Assembly (NCBI RefSeq): GCF_029227915.1
Contig: NC_079882.1
Location: forward strand, 25,797,001-25,861,000
Source: Hydractinia symbiolongicarpus
Lineage: Eukaryota > Cnidaria > Hydrozoa > Anthoathecata > Hydractiniidae
Direction: 5' to 3'
DNA: 64,000 bases
In this document: positions 36,409 through 48,317 of the stretch, one piece after another
How positions within the stretch are numbered: position 1 is the first letter of the stretch
Layout of the letters: each line of letters starts with the position of its first letter
Notes under the pieces: generated by a model
Database searches by the model: none
The model's input: the letters and a program-made list of their open reading frames with translations, nothing else
What the model was told of the DNA's origin: nothing
Translations under genes and position numbers: made by a program

Positions 36409-38235
36409 CCACAAATGTATTTGAATGGCCTGTAGTTGTTCTAAAAACATTAAGCTGTTTGTTTCTAAAAGATGAAGAGTCGTCTCACCTTTCCTCGCAT
36501 ATTAGACGATTAAATTTTATGAAGTAGATCGGGCGCACAGCTCATTTTAAATTTTCGCGCATATCTGATTTTCGCGCAAAGTGCTTCTCGGAAACTTAGA
36601 TGCGCGAAAATAATAATTTTTCGTATATTTGGCGGGAAGAAAATTTGATGCACACGGAATAACCTTAAAGGATACAATTTTAGCAGATCTCGCTGAAGAA
36701 GAAAAAAAGTCATATATATGTTTTGAACATCTTTTCCATATTACCTGAATAGGGAATTTCCTATGCAAATCCTTTCTTTCTATGTTTTAACTCCAAAGTT
36801 GAAAACTATTCTTTTATTTTCAACAATTGTTCATCAATCATCAAATTAGAAAAAAATTATAAGCGCCCAGGACGCTTGTTCGGATCATTACGGTATCTTA
36901 TGACAACAGAGATTCTACCTTTCTGGTTTAAACAACAAGGGTAAATAGAAAAATATATTTTAAAACTGAATTGGAAAGGATAAATTTCTTCTATACAAAA
37001 CCAGTATGTTACACACTAAAGAGAAGGCTGAAGTAGAGACAGGTTGATTTGGTTTACTTGTCCCCATTCTCTTCTTCTTCACTGATTTCAAAACCTAAAC
37101 AAAAAAGATATCAGAACTCGATTACGCTGTATAATATTTATAAGAAAACTTGTCCAATCATCGCATCAAAAAAAAATTTTTCTGGAGTTAATAATTGCAC
37201 TAACTTGGAACTAACTTCTGTGGATTCACGAGTTTCATATAATCTCGCGGAAATAAACTTTTGCGGTTTCCGTTTTTAACAATAAAAATCAAAATTTGAT
37301 GTGAAGTTATTGGAATATATTTATTAAAACGTTACGACACGCTTTGTATTTATGAAAAATATAGAAAATAACACAACAGTATTATGAAATTTTCAATTTA
37401 TCCAATAATTAAGGTCCCAAGGGGGTTAATGGAAGGAGGGATTGAGCGTTTAATTCTATTGCGTCGAAGTTTCTTTTTTAAGAAGGAACATTTTACGAAG
37501 CTAAAAAACAAAGCATTCGTTCGTTCCTTATTAAATCGCGTAATAACAGAGCCAATTGTCTTAAACAAACCATTAAAAAACACAGAACACTGGTGAAAAG
37601 CTCTTTAGCTGAGACAGTCGATTCATGTTAAAAAAACATTGCAGTTTTAAAGTGAAAATATATTGATTTGTTTAAACGAGAGAGAGAAAGGTTTTTTACC
37701 CGGGAGTAAAATTCCAAACATTAACGGTTGATTAAGCATGTTTTACGGAACGAGGTTACCGCTAAAGTTTTTTAACCACTAATTTTTTTTCTCTAAAGTA
37801 TTAATTTTTGCGCAATAGTAAAATGAACGTATTTCACAAATATTAAATTTTGCGCAAGTTCAAATTTCCACACAAATAACAAGGAAAAAATATGAAAATT
37901 TAGGGATTGGGGCATTACGGAAAACGCTGTGATTACGTTTTGGACTCCATTCCGTAATAAATCAAGATTTCCAATTAACGAATCGTTTAAAAATGGAGAC
38001 CCGATCGTTAAAACTTAAAATAGAAAAAAGATACGGTACAATTTAAAACCAAAAGGATATTAATTAACTTTTAAAAACTAAAGCATAAAAACTGTATACC
38101 TAAAGGCATAATTATATCTTGATTAGAGAAGACTTCCACGTCTACAAAAATGCTGAAAACTCTCTTTTGAGGATGACGAAACTGCAGCGTTTAATTTGAA
38201 TTTGTTCAACAGAAAAGAAAAAACTAGACATCCAG
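36409..38235. other. Intergenic, AT-rich
   Basis: No gene recognised. Contains 'tttcgcgaaaa'-type words in both orientations at 36553-36640, also seen at 29510-29705 and 37245-37275, pointing to an old dispersed repeat. Open frames at 36510-36768, 37049-37279 and 37384-37596 show no protein-like features. Confidence 0.45.
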
Positions 38236-38682
38236 TCAATTTGTCATGATGAATAGCAACAAAACAGCAATGACAGAAACAAAACAACAACTCATACTTT
38301 CATTATCTACGTCAGAGATGACAGTTTGTTCTTGTTTCCTTCTTACCATTGCTTGGTAAGCCAATAGTGATTCTCTCGGATAAAACGTTGAGAGAGGATT
38401 AGCTTTCCTTGCTTCCTGTAACAAATCTTCATAATTTTCTTCAAACAAGTGCAACTTATAACCAATCGCAAAACCAAGTAAGGTAGTTATAACATGTACT
38501 TGAGGTTCTGAAATATAAAAATATTTATGTGAATACTTCAAAGGTATTAAACAGGCGTCAGAAAGATATGAAACACACAAAACTAACTTACTTCTTAAAA
38601 AATGAAAGCCACGTATTTTATTTGCATACAAGGCAGAAAACGTTCCACCAAATGTGAACCAGAGAATGGTTTTAATTGTCAT
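38236..38682 (-). CDS. Small two-exon membrane protein, possibly NDUFC2-like complex I subunit
   Basis: Minus-strand exons 38682-38592 and 38507-38236 (stop) join to 120 residues. The donor gtaagtta and acceptor tatatttcag are good, and an acceptor (catttttag) ends 5 bases before the ATG. The protein has a hydrophobic N-terminal segment (TILWFTFGGTFSALYANKI), a basic turn (RGFHFLRKP), a second hydrophobic segment (VITTLLGFAIGYKL), an acidic 'EENYEDLLQEARKANP' stretch and a hydrophobic C-terminal tail. Length, the R-x-P...H spacing and the 'GY-L...E-Y' pattern recall mitochondrial complex I subunit C2 (B14.5b), but similarity is weak and the C-terminal membrane tail does not fit it. A small mitochondrial or ER membrane protein is the safer call. 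Confidence 0.5.
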   Translation of the reverse strand: MTIKTILWFTFGGTFSALYANKIRGFHFLRSKLVLCVSYLSDACLIPLKYSHKYFYISEPQVHVITTLLGFAIGYKLHLFEENYEDLLQEARKANPLSTFYPRESLLAYQAMVRRKQEQTVISDVDNESMSCCFVSVIAVLLLFIMTN

Positions 38683-39900
38683 TATTCCTAAAAATGAGCA
38701 GTAATAAATTGAAATACATCCATGTAGTTTTAGTCTAAAAATCATTGACGGATTTGATCATCCCAATTAGCACAGAGGGTTTGAAATGTTATCCGTAACT
38801 GTAGCCATCCAAAAAGTTGGAGCCTCATCACCTATAGGGGAACTGGTGTTAAGACCACCAACATTAAATGTACTTAGCTCTGCTAGAACATAACATTGTC
38901 CTAAAATAAGCTAAATTTGACTAAATGAAACTCATGAAAACCAAAAATACGACGCATCCCTCAGAGAGAATATGCTTGATAGTTTTCTCACATGTTCTGC
39001 TTGATTCGTAACCTGCAAAATTTAATGTTCTGACCAAAATATTTGGGTGGGAAGTTCAGATTCCTTAATAGAGTGTGATGATGTCTCATCCCAAAAATGA
39101 CTTGAAATATTAATTTGTTTGAACACTGCACACTGCACTTTTATTTTAGACCAAATAACTTGGAAATAAGTGGAAAGAACTGACCTCATCTCCTGCGTGG
39201 GTAAGTAGGTACCCCCTGGGACCAAAATAAGATTAATTTCCAAAGCTGAGTCAATCCATTCATTTCAGAACAGATGGGGCTTAAACGTTTTTGATGACGT
39301 CAGCAAAACTTTCAAACCCTTATATCTCCTAACTGTTTTCGTCAAAAACACAGTTTACAAGACTGTAAAAATTCAAAATCTTGGTACACGCCTTTTTGTA
39401 AACTTGTAGGTTGGATAGGTGCAAAAACCTGTTCCTCAGATTTTCGTGCTGAAAACTTCAAAGGCACAAACGTGTACGCCATTCATGGACCTCACCATGC
39501 ACCTTGATATCAGTTGTATTAATTTTTGTTTTTAATAAAACAAATATAAAAATCTATGTATTAAGTTCTGAATAAAGGATCATCACTTGGTAAACGTCCT
39601 CATTAGTAAAACACACAACATAATTAATTCTTGAAAATTTGCGTATGTGAACCTGCAAAATGCAAGATCAAACGATGTTGTCAGGGCTATGAAAAAAAGG
39701 AAAGGGTTAGAGGGTTAATTTAAAGACAAGGGCAATCAGCAATCTAAGACTCTATTTTGAATGTTCCCCCTCTTACACTTCAAGAAGTGATTCCAGTGAC
39801 CCTAATTTAAAAAAGTTCAAACTCCTCCTTATCCTGTTCTGTATTGGCTATAAGTAGGCCTTATCACGTATACAGAAGCTTTGGTTTTCTTTTTTTGTAT
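38683..39900. other. Intergenic, dispersed-repeat-like sequence
   Basis: No gene. Sequence such as 'gatgacgtcagcaaaacttt' followed by 'ttatatctcctaactgtttt' has the feel of a dispersed repeat; similar 'tgacgtca' plus 'atatcttgagaacgaaaa' phrases occur at 2510-2590, 20720-20740 and 61035. Confidence 0.4.
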
Positions 39901-40672
39901 TATTATGCATTACTTTTAGTTGAGTTAAGTTCTGTATATTATCTTTAGAGTACATATGATCTCTTTAGTTTATTTATTTATATTTGGTTCTATAGTACTT
40001 GTATTATTTGCTTTGGCATCTATAGTTTGTCTGTATGTTGGAAACCCAATGTCAGAAAAACCCAACAACAGCAGTTTCTGTTGTTAAATTCACAGATACT
40101 GTAAAACTGCAAAATCTATTTTTTATTTATAATTTATTTTACAACAATCTACCTGTTTCTCTGATTGGTACCTATTCAATTGACTTCTCTCACTCTCATA
40201 ATACTCGTGCTAGCAGCCTAGGCCTTATAAATTTGCATGCTGTTCGTACTTGTGCATTTGGTTTGAAATCCATTAGGCATCAATTGTCCTATCATGGTCT
40301 AGTTGTCAGAATGCTTTACCTGAAATAAGACTTTTAGATCTTTTAGATCTCTCCATGCATCACTTTAAATTTCTAATAAAGCATATATTCTTGTCTAATT
40401 ATGTTTAATTTATATATACCTAAAACTACTATTGTTCACAATCACTTTCACACCACTTTTGTTCTTGGGATTTACAATTGCAATATTTTTAAATTTTTTT
40501 TGCTTGTCTGTTTTGTTTCGTAGTGTTGTCTGTGTAAGTTATGTCTTTTGTATTGTCCACGGTGACTGTCATACTTCGAGTTCTGCTAACTTTGCAAGTT
40601 TTGGGGTTTACTAGGGCATAATTTTCAACTGAAATATATGTTTATTTCATTCATTCATTCATTCAATCATTC
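39900..40672 (+). mobile_element. 3' end of a non-LTR (LINE) retrotransposon, degenerate
   Basis: 40035-40328 encodes a fragment with the typical C-terminal reverse-transcriptase tail: 'LFFIYNLFYNNLPVSL', then 'HSHNTRASS', 'AVRTC..GLKSI' and, after a frame change near 40305, 'NALPEIRLLDLL...FKFLIKHIFL', which corresponds to the 'WN.LP.EIR...S...FK..LK..L' block of LINE polymerases. A tail of ATTC repeats at 40648-40672 follows, as at the 3' ends of CR1/L2-like elements. The upstream reverse-transcriptase core is missing or unreadable, so this is a 5'-truncated, inactive copy. Confidence 0.65.
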
Positions 40673-41136
40673 TACAATTTTATTTTGCATTTAGTGGTTT
40701 TCCTTGAGTGCATGCAAGAAGTCATGTTAAAGATGAACTAAACAGACTGGATAATTAAAAATATTCACTATCTTTCATAAAACAACAGTCAGGGAAAATG
40801 GCTAAGTGTGTATGTAATGTAATTGTGTGTATGTAATGTGATTCTGTAATTAGGTGATTCTCAAAATTAAGACCAAGATGGAAGAATGCGTTTTTGCTGC
40901 CTTATTTAGGGTGAATCAACTTTTAGACAACTAAGCTTAACTTCTTTAGATCAAAACTAAAAGCCAGGATCTGTAATAACACAATTTGGAAAAAACAACA
41001 GAGTTATTAGTTGTTTTGGTGCTAGCTTATTTTTTTCTAAGTGATTTTAAGTGCTGCCTCTGACGAAAAAATCTGCCTTTGTTTCAATATTTTTGTCCTA
41101 GATACACTTAATCATAGTGCCCCGTTTTTCCTGTGT

Positions 41137-41200
41137 GCGCCAGAAATGGAGGTAACTTGTCCGCTTATGGTTTGTTTACATTTTTACCTCCATTTCTGCG
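41137..41200. repeat. Inverted repeat (hairpin) of about 18-bp arms
   Basis: Arms 'gcgccagaaatggaggtaa' and 'ttacctccatttctgcgc' are near-perfect reverse complements separated by about 25 bases (gtccgcttatggtttgt...). It could be the end of a DNA element or a fold-back structure. Confidence 0.7.
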
Positions 41201-42446
41201 CCTCATCAGGCATTAGGTAATCACTTAGATGCACACAAGTGAATATTGGGACTGTGATTCCATGTATTGTAGCTAGCTAGCTACATATACTAGCCTAGCT
41301 GGCTGCTGATGACCAGCTGGGCCTGGGCTGGGCTAGCAAGCGAGTTACATATATACAAAATTCTTTATTGCAAACAGAGATCTACAAGTATTACAGAGGT
41401 TAAGGAAACTTCCCACTCAAAAATATCTTCAGTAAGATCAAACTTTTAGCTATATGCAAAATAAAAATAAATCACTGGACGATACGAAAATCAGCAAATA
41501 ATCCCTCTTTCCTAACACCGTCCCCAATTTCCATTTATTTAACCCTGCACGGAGAGGGTCCTTGTAACTTCTTCGTCACTGAAGGTGCAAACTGCAGACG
41601 GCCCCCAGGAAAATTCTGCTATTACGTTTTGGAAAATACCTTTTCTGTCGTTACACGTTTTTAACACTAATTTTGATACTTTTAATGTTAAAGTGCCAGA
41701 TTTGACCACAATTAATAACGAAAGTTTTCATATATATAATATTTTTTGTTCCTTTCTTGTAGTAAGCCAAAAAGATTTAGCGAGAAGAATTCTTTTGGTC
41801 AAGTAAAAATATCCAGCTGTCATTGTGAAACAAATGCATTGCAGTTACGATTGGATATTTATTTTTTTTTATAAAAAAAATCATATTTTGAAAATTTTCC
41901 AAAAAATAGTGGCAAGAAAGTATCAAAACAGGTAGAATATAAAGTAAAACGCATTCTTTTACTTAGCCAGAATTTCCTCCCCACTAATGTTTCCTCGCGT
42001 CTATCTCATCGTCCGCAAGAACCACACCTTATTTTCACAAGGTTTTTTTGATATTGGTGTTGTCATTTAATAGTTTACCTCTCCTCTGTGTCAAGCCTTT
42101 AGGACTAGATTAAACAATGACTGTTTAAAAATCAAGGTAGGATGGCGATAACAGCGCTGTTAATTCAAAGAGATAATTTTATATGTTACATTGTAAAAGT
42201 TTGTCATGGAACTACTTTTGCCACAACGCCTGGCCAGATCAATCTCGTTTTTGGAGCTTCTTTTTGCACTTGAATAATAAAGTGAAAGAAAAGCTCTGCG
42301 GTCAAGATTGTGGCGAGACCAGAGTCTACTTCTGTTATGTAAAGACAAAAAAAAGCCATTGTGTAGTTTGGGAAACTTAGTGTAACCAATAAATCGCAAG
42401 CCCTGGGGTATCTTGCATGGGCGATGGGTCATAAACACACAAGATG

Positions 42447-42864
42447 CCCTGGGAACGAGGTTGATCACAAGCGTTTGCGTTAAAACAATGTGTCTTAGTG
42501 AACGTTCACTTACTGGTATTTTGCTGTTCTACGCTGCACCACGAAGTCCTTCTCTGTGACATTTAAATAAATGTCAACGGGGCGATTCTTTAGTAATTAT
42601 TCTCTGTTATTTGGCTCTAAAATCGTTAAATTCTTGGGTCATTCGGTCTTTCTTGTCTGCTCAAACATATTACACGAAAAACAGAATTTCCAGCACGCGT
42701 GAACGAGTCGAAAGTGAAGTCGTTGCAACTATTTGTGAGGCACTAGCAAAGACGTCAATCAAAAGTACGGATAAATAAATACGAATAACACAACTTCGTT
42801 GCAAAAACAAAAAGGGATATTTCATTGTATATATTGGCGTCGGCGTACAACCTTGTTTCCAGGG
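42447..42864. mobile_element. MITE with CCCTGGGAACGAGGTTG terminal inverted repeats
   Basis: Left end 'ccctgggaacgaggttg' (42447-42463) and right end 'caaccttgtttccaggg' (42848-42864) are reverse complements at 15 of 17 positions. Length 418 bp; no protein inside. Target-site duplication not clear. Confidence 0.65.
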
Positions 42865-42936
42865 TATTGTTAATAAATACGGTTGCAGCAAAAATTGTTG
42901 GCCGCTTCCGTTAATAACGGCTTAGGGGCCGTAAGA

Positions 42937-43599
42937 CCCTGTGGACGAGGTTAGTTGTGTAAAAAAGCAGCGATTGAATAATTATAATTCAGGTCCTTGT
43001 TAATCCGTGTGGAATTAGGATGCTGGGCAAGAAAAATAATCGATTTGAGGCAGGACAGATAAAGTGTGCTGTTGGTAAGAGTCATCTAGATGAAAAATGT
43101 TCTTGTTATTTTTGATGCTACGTACTTAGATTATTTGGTTTCATTGTTAAAATTTCCTTTAAAATGGCAATAGACCACAGGTTGTTTTCTCGAGGTTGTG
43201 ACAAATGTTTTTCATAAGTTTAAGGGGTTTTTAGTTAAAGTTGGGCAGTAGGTAGTCCAACAGTCACTACTGGATTATGCCATTATCTCCGCGAGGCTTA
43301 TCATGGTTGACCCCTAGAGGAACAAACTTTGCATAGATTGCCGGAAAATGATTTTTTCAGCCTTGCCACCTCGTCCACAGAGGATCATCCTGTATTTTTT
43401 CAACACCGGTATATGGCGTATCGACCGTATGGATGATAAGAAAAGGTTTTCTGGGAACAATGTCTCCGTTTGTTTTTGCCACTTCCTAGGTATCTCACAA
43501 ATTTTTCAAAATCTTTGAACCCTTTTTCACGCTCCTTGTCGTTTTTATACTGAAAACTTTAAATTTGTTTCAGTTTCGTAAACAACCTCGTCCCCAGGG
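42937..43599. mobile_element. Second MITE of the same CCCTGGGGACGAGGTTG family
   Basis: Left end 'ccctgtggacgaggtta' (42937-42953) and right end 'caacctcgtccccaggg' (43583-43599) pair at 15 of 17 positions. An inner reverse-oriented copy 'cctcgtccacagagg' (43369-43383) suggests a nested or shortened variant. Length 663 bp, non-coding. Confidence 0.6.
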
Positions 43600-43634
43600 C
43601 ATTTAAACCTCGGCAGGCTTTTGGATTCGTGGTT

Positions 43635-44237
43635 TCGGGAACGAGGTCGGTTTTATTTCCTTTTCTACTTTTATGGTATTAGTATTGTCTCAAGATGAGG
43701 ACAGTGTGCAATATAAACCAAGCAATAATCTTTGTTTTCTAATGCCTCTTGTGGCTTAAAGGAGGAGTTTTAAAACAATGTCATAAACTACTTCTATATT
43801 TCACAGCATGCGACACACTTTAATACTGTCCTTTTTAATCCTACAATGATACGGCCAAACTACTCTTGCGCTTATGCTGAGTGCATTCTAAATTTGCGAT
43901 CGTGTGTAGTTTCAAATTCGTTAAAAAATTGAAAAGAATGTACAGTTTTCATGAAGATGCTCTTTTAACAAAAAGTACTCTTTACGCGAATCATAATTGT
44001 TTTTGAATATTGGACAAAAGTGACGAAATTTAGAAAATATTTTTCTCTTGCTAAAAATTATTTTCGTATTAAAATCTACCTAATAACTTAGTCTAGCAGA
44101 AAAGTGACTGCAAAAAGTATAAAAAGAGAGTTTTTTAAAAATTGAAAAAATAACGAGTTTCCTGTGACAAATATTTTGCCTGACGAATATTTTGTCTGGC
44201 ATTTCTTTGTAGTAAAAATGCATCCTCGTCCCCAGGA
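43635..44237. mobile_element. Probable third, diverged member of the same MITE family
   Basis: 'tcgggaacgaggtcgg' (43635-43650) and 'atcctcgtccccagga' (44222-44237) face each other like the ends of the two elements to the left, but with more mismatches. Non-coding. Confidence 0.4.
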
Positions 44238-44559
44238 TTTGTTACGCTTTTTATATTTGGACGGCCTGACCAAATATAAAAAGACTGTTGATAAACGTGC
44301 CTAGCTTCTTCGCGTAATGCTTTATCGGTTTTGAGTGATAATAAAGCTATTTATTGAATTTACGCGCCCGAAGGCGTAGGAAATTCTTTAAAACCGTCTT
44401 TTTTTTCTTTCGGAGCATTTTTTGAGAAAAAAATCGACCCTGGGATTTCACGTTCCTCTGAGAGGAGGATAGATAACTAAACTAACTAACCCTGTCCCAA
44501 ATGGTCAATTGCAACGTCACAGATTTAAACTTCGTACCCAAGCTCCCTAAGTACTGGGA

Positions 44560-45430
44560 AGTCATCTAAATGACGTTTCAGGCCAAAACTGGTATTTGTC
44601 TTTGACAAAATTTGGCACAGTTAACAAAAAAAGTATGCTGAACATAATGGTGACATCATAATTTTGGTTCTTGTCACCTAAATGTCATTTTAGGCAAAAA
44701 TTGGTCCAAAATTTAAAACTACTTTATTTTTGACGAAATTTGGCACAGTAAACAAATAAAGTATGCTGAACATGGTGGTGAGATCAAAATTTTGATTTTT
44801 TGCCACCTTAAATGTCATTTTAGGCCCAAATTGGTCCAAAAATTAAAACTACTTCATTTTTAACAAAAATTGGCAAAGTTAACAAAAAAAGTATGCTGAA
44901 CATAATGGTGACATCAAAATTTTGATTTTTGTCACCTAAATGCATTATAGGCCAAAATTGGTCCAAAAATTAAAACCACTTCATTTTCGACCAAATTTGG
45001 CACAGTTAACAAATAAAGTATGCTGAAAATGATGATTATAGAAAAATGTAATTTTTTGTCACCTAAATGTCATTTCAGGCCAAAATTTGTCCAAGAATTA
45101 AAACTACTTCATTTTTAACAAAAATTGGCAAAGTTAACAAAAAAAGTATGCTGAACATAATGGTGACATCAAAATTTTGATTTTTGTCACCTAAATGCCA
45201 TTATAGGCCAAAATTGGTCCAAAAATTAAAACCACTTCATTTTCGACCAAATTTGGCACACTTAACAAATAAAGTATGCTGAAAATGATGATTATAGAAA
45301 AATGTAATTTTTTGTCACCTAAATGTCATTTCAGGCCAAAATTTGTCCAAAAATTAAAACTACTTTATTTTCGACAAAAATTGGCACAGTTAATAAAAAA
45401 GTATGCTGAAAATGATGGTCACATCAAAAT
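44560..45430. repeat. Tandem repeat, about 7 copies of a 128-bp unit
   Basis: The marker 'gtatgctgaa' (first copy reads 'gtatgctg/aa' over a line end) recurs at 44633, 44761, 44891, 45018, 45146, 45273 and 45401, a spacing of 127-130 bp. Each unit also contains 'ggccaaaattggtccaaaaa', 'aaaactactt' and 'tggcacagttaacaaa'. A dimeric higher-order period of about 255 bp is visible: 44871-45108 and 45126-45360 agree much more closely than neighbouring monomers. Non-coding; the frame at 45276-45515 is incidental. Confidence 0.9.
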
Positions 45431-45439
45431 TAAGACCAT

Positions 45440-48317
45440 AAACGTTTCAATCGAAAGACTTTCAACCATAAATGATAGGCTGTATTTTTTGTTAGCAATT
45501 TCTTTTAAAATGTGAGTTTATTATGACACATTTCGTTTTGTTTGCGTTTGTTGTAAGATATAATGTCACTTGTGTGCTTTATCTTCAGAGCTTCATGCAC
45601 CAAACCTCTTCGAATGTTTGGCATGATTTGCCATGACACAACAAATTAGCAGGTTGTCATCAAATTTTTTGCTAGCGAGCGGAAATTCTTAGAGCCCCCA
45701 GGGCTTCTTGTTAAGTTTATTTCGAAAAGTAATGATTGACTTATACATTGCCTTTCTTTTTAGCATGCGCAGCAAAAAATTCACGCAGATTCTATGCGCC
45801 AGCGCCACACGTTTGCATTATATTTTGGGGGTAACGCCCTCCAGCCAAAAGGGGCCGGGTCGGCAAAAATCAGAATGCGTTATGTATTTTATTAGTGTCT
45901 TGTGACCATCGCTTTCGTTTGCGCGTGATTCCAAAAAATGAAGTATTAAAACAAAAATCCAGCTGACACTCTCTTTCTTTTGTTACAATGTTCTTATTGA
46001 AAATTGAGAAAATGAAGTAAGCTGTCATGAATTAAAAAGGCAAGAAGGCATGAAGAAAAGTGATGTAATTTTTTGTGCAAATTTCCAAAAAAAAAAGTTG
46101 TCTTTGTTCCTCCTCAGTAGTGTAAAAACACACATTATAGAAAATTTGTATCATGAAGTAACTGGTAGCATACGACAAATTTCGCATGGAACGCAATTTG
46201 TAAATTTGGAAAATGAATTAGGATGCTGGGCAAGAACAGTAATTGATGTGAGGCAGGACAGATAAAGTGTGCTGCTGCTGGTAAATTGTTCTCCTGGCAA
46301 ATGTTATGTGATATTTTAAACCAATTAAAAGTCTGTATTTTTTAAGGTAGCCATTATAATTTGAGGGAAAACGCACTGTTTATGCAGCCAGCTCTTCTTA
46401 AATAGGGGCTGTGCATTTTTCATAGAAACTTTGTTTATTTACTTGAAACTGGACATATTGTGTAGTTTCAGTCACCATTTATGTCTTTGTGGACCATACA
46501 TTGTCAGTGGTTTCCAAGGCATTACCCAAATATCTTCACTTCCAATTTGTTTATTTATTTATTGACTCATCTATAATTATTTATTCTCATGGATGTTATT
46601 TTTTTCCTCTTCATTCATGAAGGTTCACTCTTATGTTACTATAAACAGATAATCACATGGTGTATATTTGCACACAATATGTTATCAAATTATCATGACC
46701 TAAAGATGCCATGTACAAGCTGGTCCTTTTCATGTATTGGCTCAGTATGTTGCTACATGATAATATCAGGATTCATAAAAGGGTGTGTTTTACCATAATG
46801 ATATCAAGTAATATCAATATCAAGTAATAATAAAATACACAGGCCACACACACATCTGTCCAAATTTTTGGCTGACATATGAAGCTTGACATTTCCATGT
46901 GCCACTTGTAGGAATTAGAACAAACAATTTTCCCTACAAAAACCTTGAAATCTCTTGTAGCCAAATTGTTATGCAAGGAAACCATGCAGCTAGATGTGGC
47001 CCATATCATTGAAGTTTTCATTGGGGAGAAATACTAATCATGAACATTATTTTTAAATGAGGTTGTTATTCAGGATAAAATATACAAAATATTTTTACCA
47101 CCCATTACCATTATTATTTTTTCCATGCTGGAGATAAGTGGGGGACGTTTAAACTTGTGAACCCCAAACACGAGAATTGAGTGTCTGAACTAGCGATGCT
47201 CTCAGACTTAACTTTCTTGTCTCCATTTGCCGAAATAATAATTAAAATTAATTTGAACAACATTAGTTTCAGTCAGTAATAACTCTTGGTTCCTTCAATT
47301 AAACAAAAAACAAACAGCGATGTAAGGAACATTCTTTTCTAATGTTTTTATAATTTTGTTATCCAATTATATCTCAGCAATCACAGTGTGCATGATAAAA
47401 TAGATGGCAGCAATGGGGAGGAGATAGTTGTGTGTGTCTTATTAATTGTATTTTATATTTATTTTTGATATTTTCAATGGTCACCTGTTGCTTAAGATAA
47501 AAAAAGAAAATTATCATCTATACATTTAATTTTAACATTTTCCAATATTTTCAACAGGAATTAAAAATGAAGCCCTGGGCACTAGGTTGTGAAATACATG
47601 TCAATAACACCTAAAATAATACCTGCTTTACTGCTCTACTATCAGAAGCAAATCATTTCAATGTGCTCAATGTGATTGTATATTTATATAAATATATTAG
47701 AATTACATTTAACACAAAAGAAAAATGATGTCCAGAATTGTGTTTTAGAGAGGGCTTGTAATAGGTGCACTGGCAAGCAATAGAAATTTAACGCAATTTT
47801 ACTGTGTAAAAAAAATTAAAATTACGTAGTTGAAGTAAAGTTACGTAGGTATAGGATCGTGCGTTAGTTATATTAATATGTGCATTTTATCCCATTATTT
47901 TCTTCAATCATGTATAAACTTTAAATTTCACAAAAAAGGACAGAAAATAAAACTTATCACATAACCCACACCACATTATAACCCGCACCAACAGTGGAAG
48001 TCGTAAAAATCAACTTATAACCTGCCAGTTATATACTGGAAAATACAGTAGTTATATTAACAAGTGCATAAATTTTTAACTTATTTCATTAGTCCTGTTT
48101 TAGTGGCATTGTTATCGTTAAATTCCTCCCTAATTTTTTCACAAGCCTTACTTTCAAGCAAAGATAAAATATATATAATGTATTTGAAAACTTTTTCTGT
48201 CATCTCCTTGCAGAAGTTGCAAAAACCATGAGGACTTCTGTTATATGTTCTAATACTTCTAATATAATATTATATAGACTCGATTCCAATCACAACCAAA
48301 AAATTAATTGACATGTG
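45440..48317. other. Intergenic, repeat-derived and AT-rich
   Basis: No gene supported. A somewhat GC-richer patch at 45660-45870 and a phrase of 'ataacccgcac/ataacctgcc' type around 47960-48045 look like old DNA-transposon ends. Open frames (45708, 46050, 46589, 46773 minus) are unsupported. Confidence 0.4.

Larger units (their letters stand above)
43013..46280. repeat. Diverged direct-repeat pair at 43013-43075 and 46213-46280
   Basis: Both places read 'gaattaggatgctgggcaag', a variable run of about 8-10, then 'gaggcaggacagataaagtg' and 'tgctg'. The intervals are about 65 bp, 3.2 kb apart and in the same orientation, and they flank the MITE and satellite region. Only these two intervals are the repeat; the sequence between is unrelated. 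Confidence 0.75.

Noticed and set aside
40035-40328. 97-residue frame as a host gene
   Set aside because: Its sequence matches the C-terminal tail of LINE reverse transcriptases and continues in another frame, so it was treated as a transposon relic.
44560-45430. Coding tandem repeat (frame 45276-45515)
   Set aside because: Frame is broken in neighbouring units; the repeat is non-coding.
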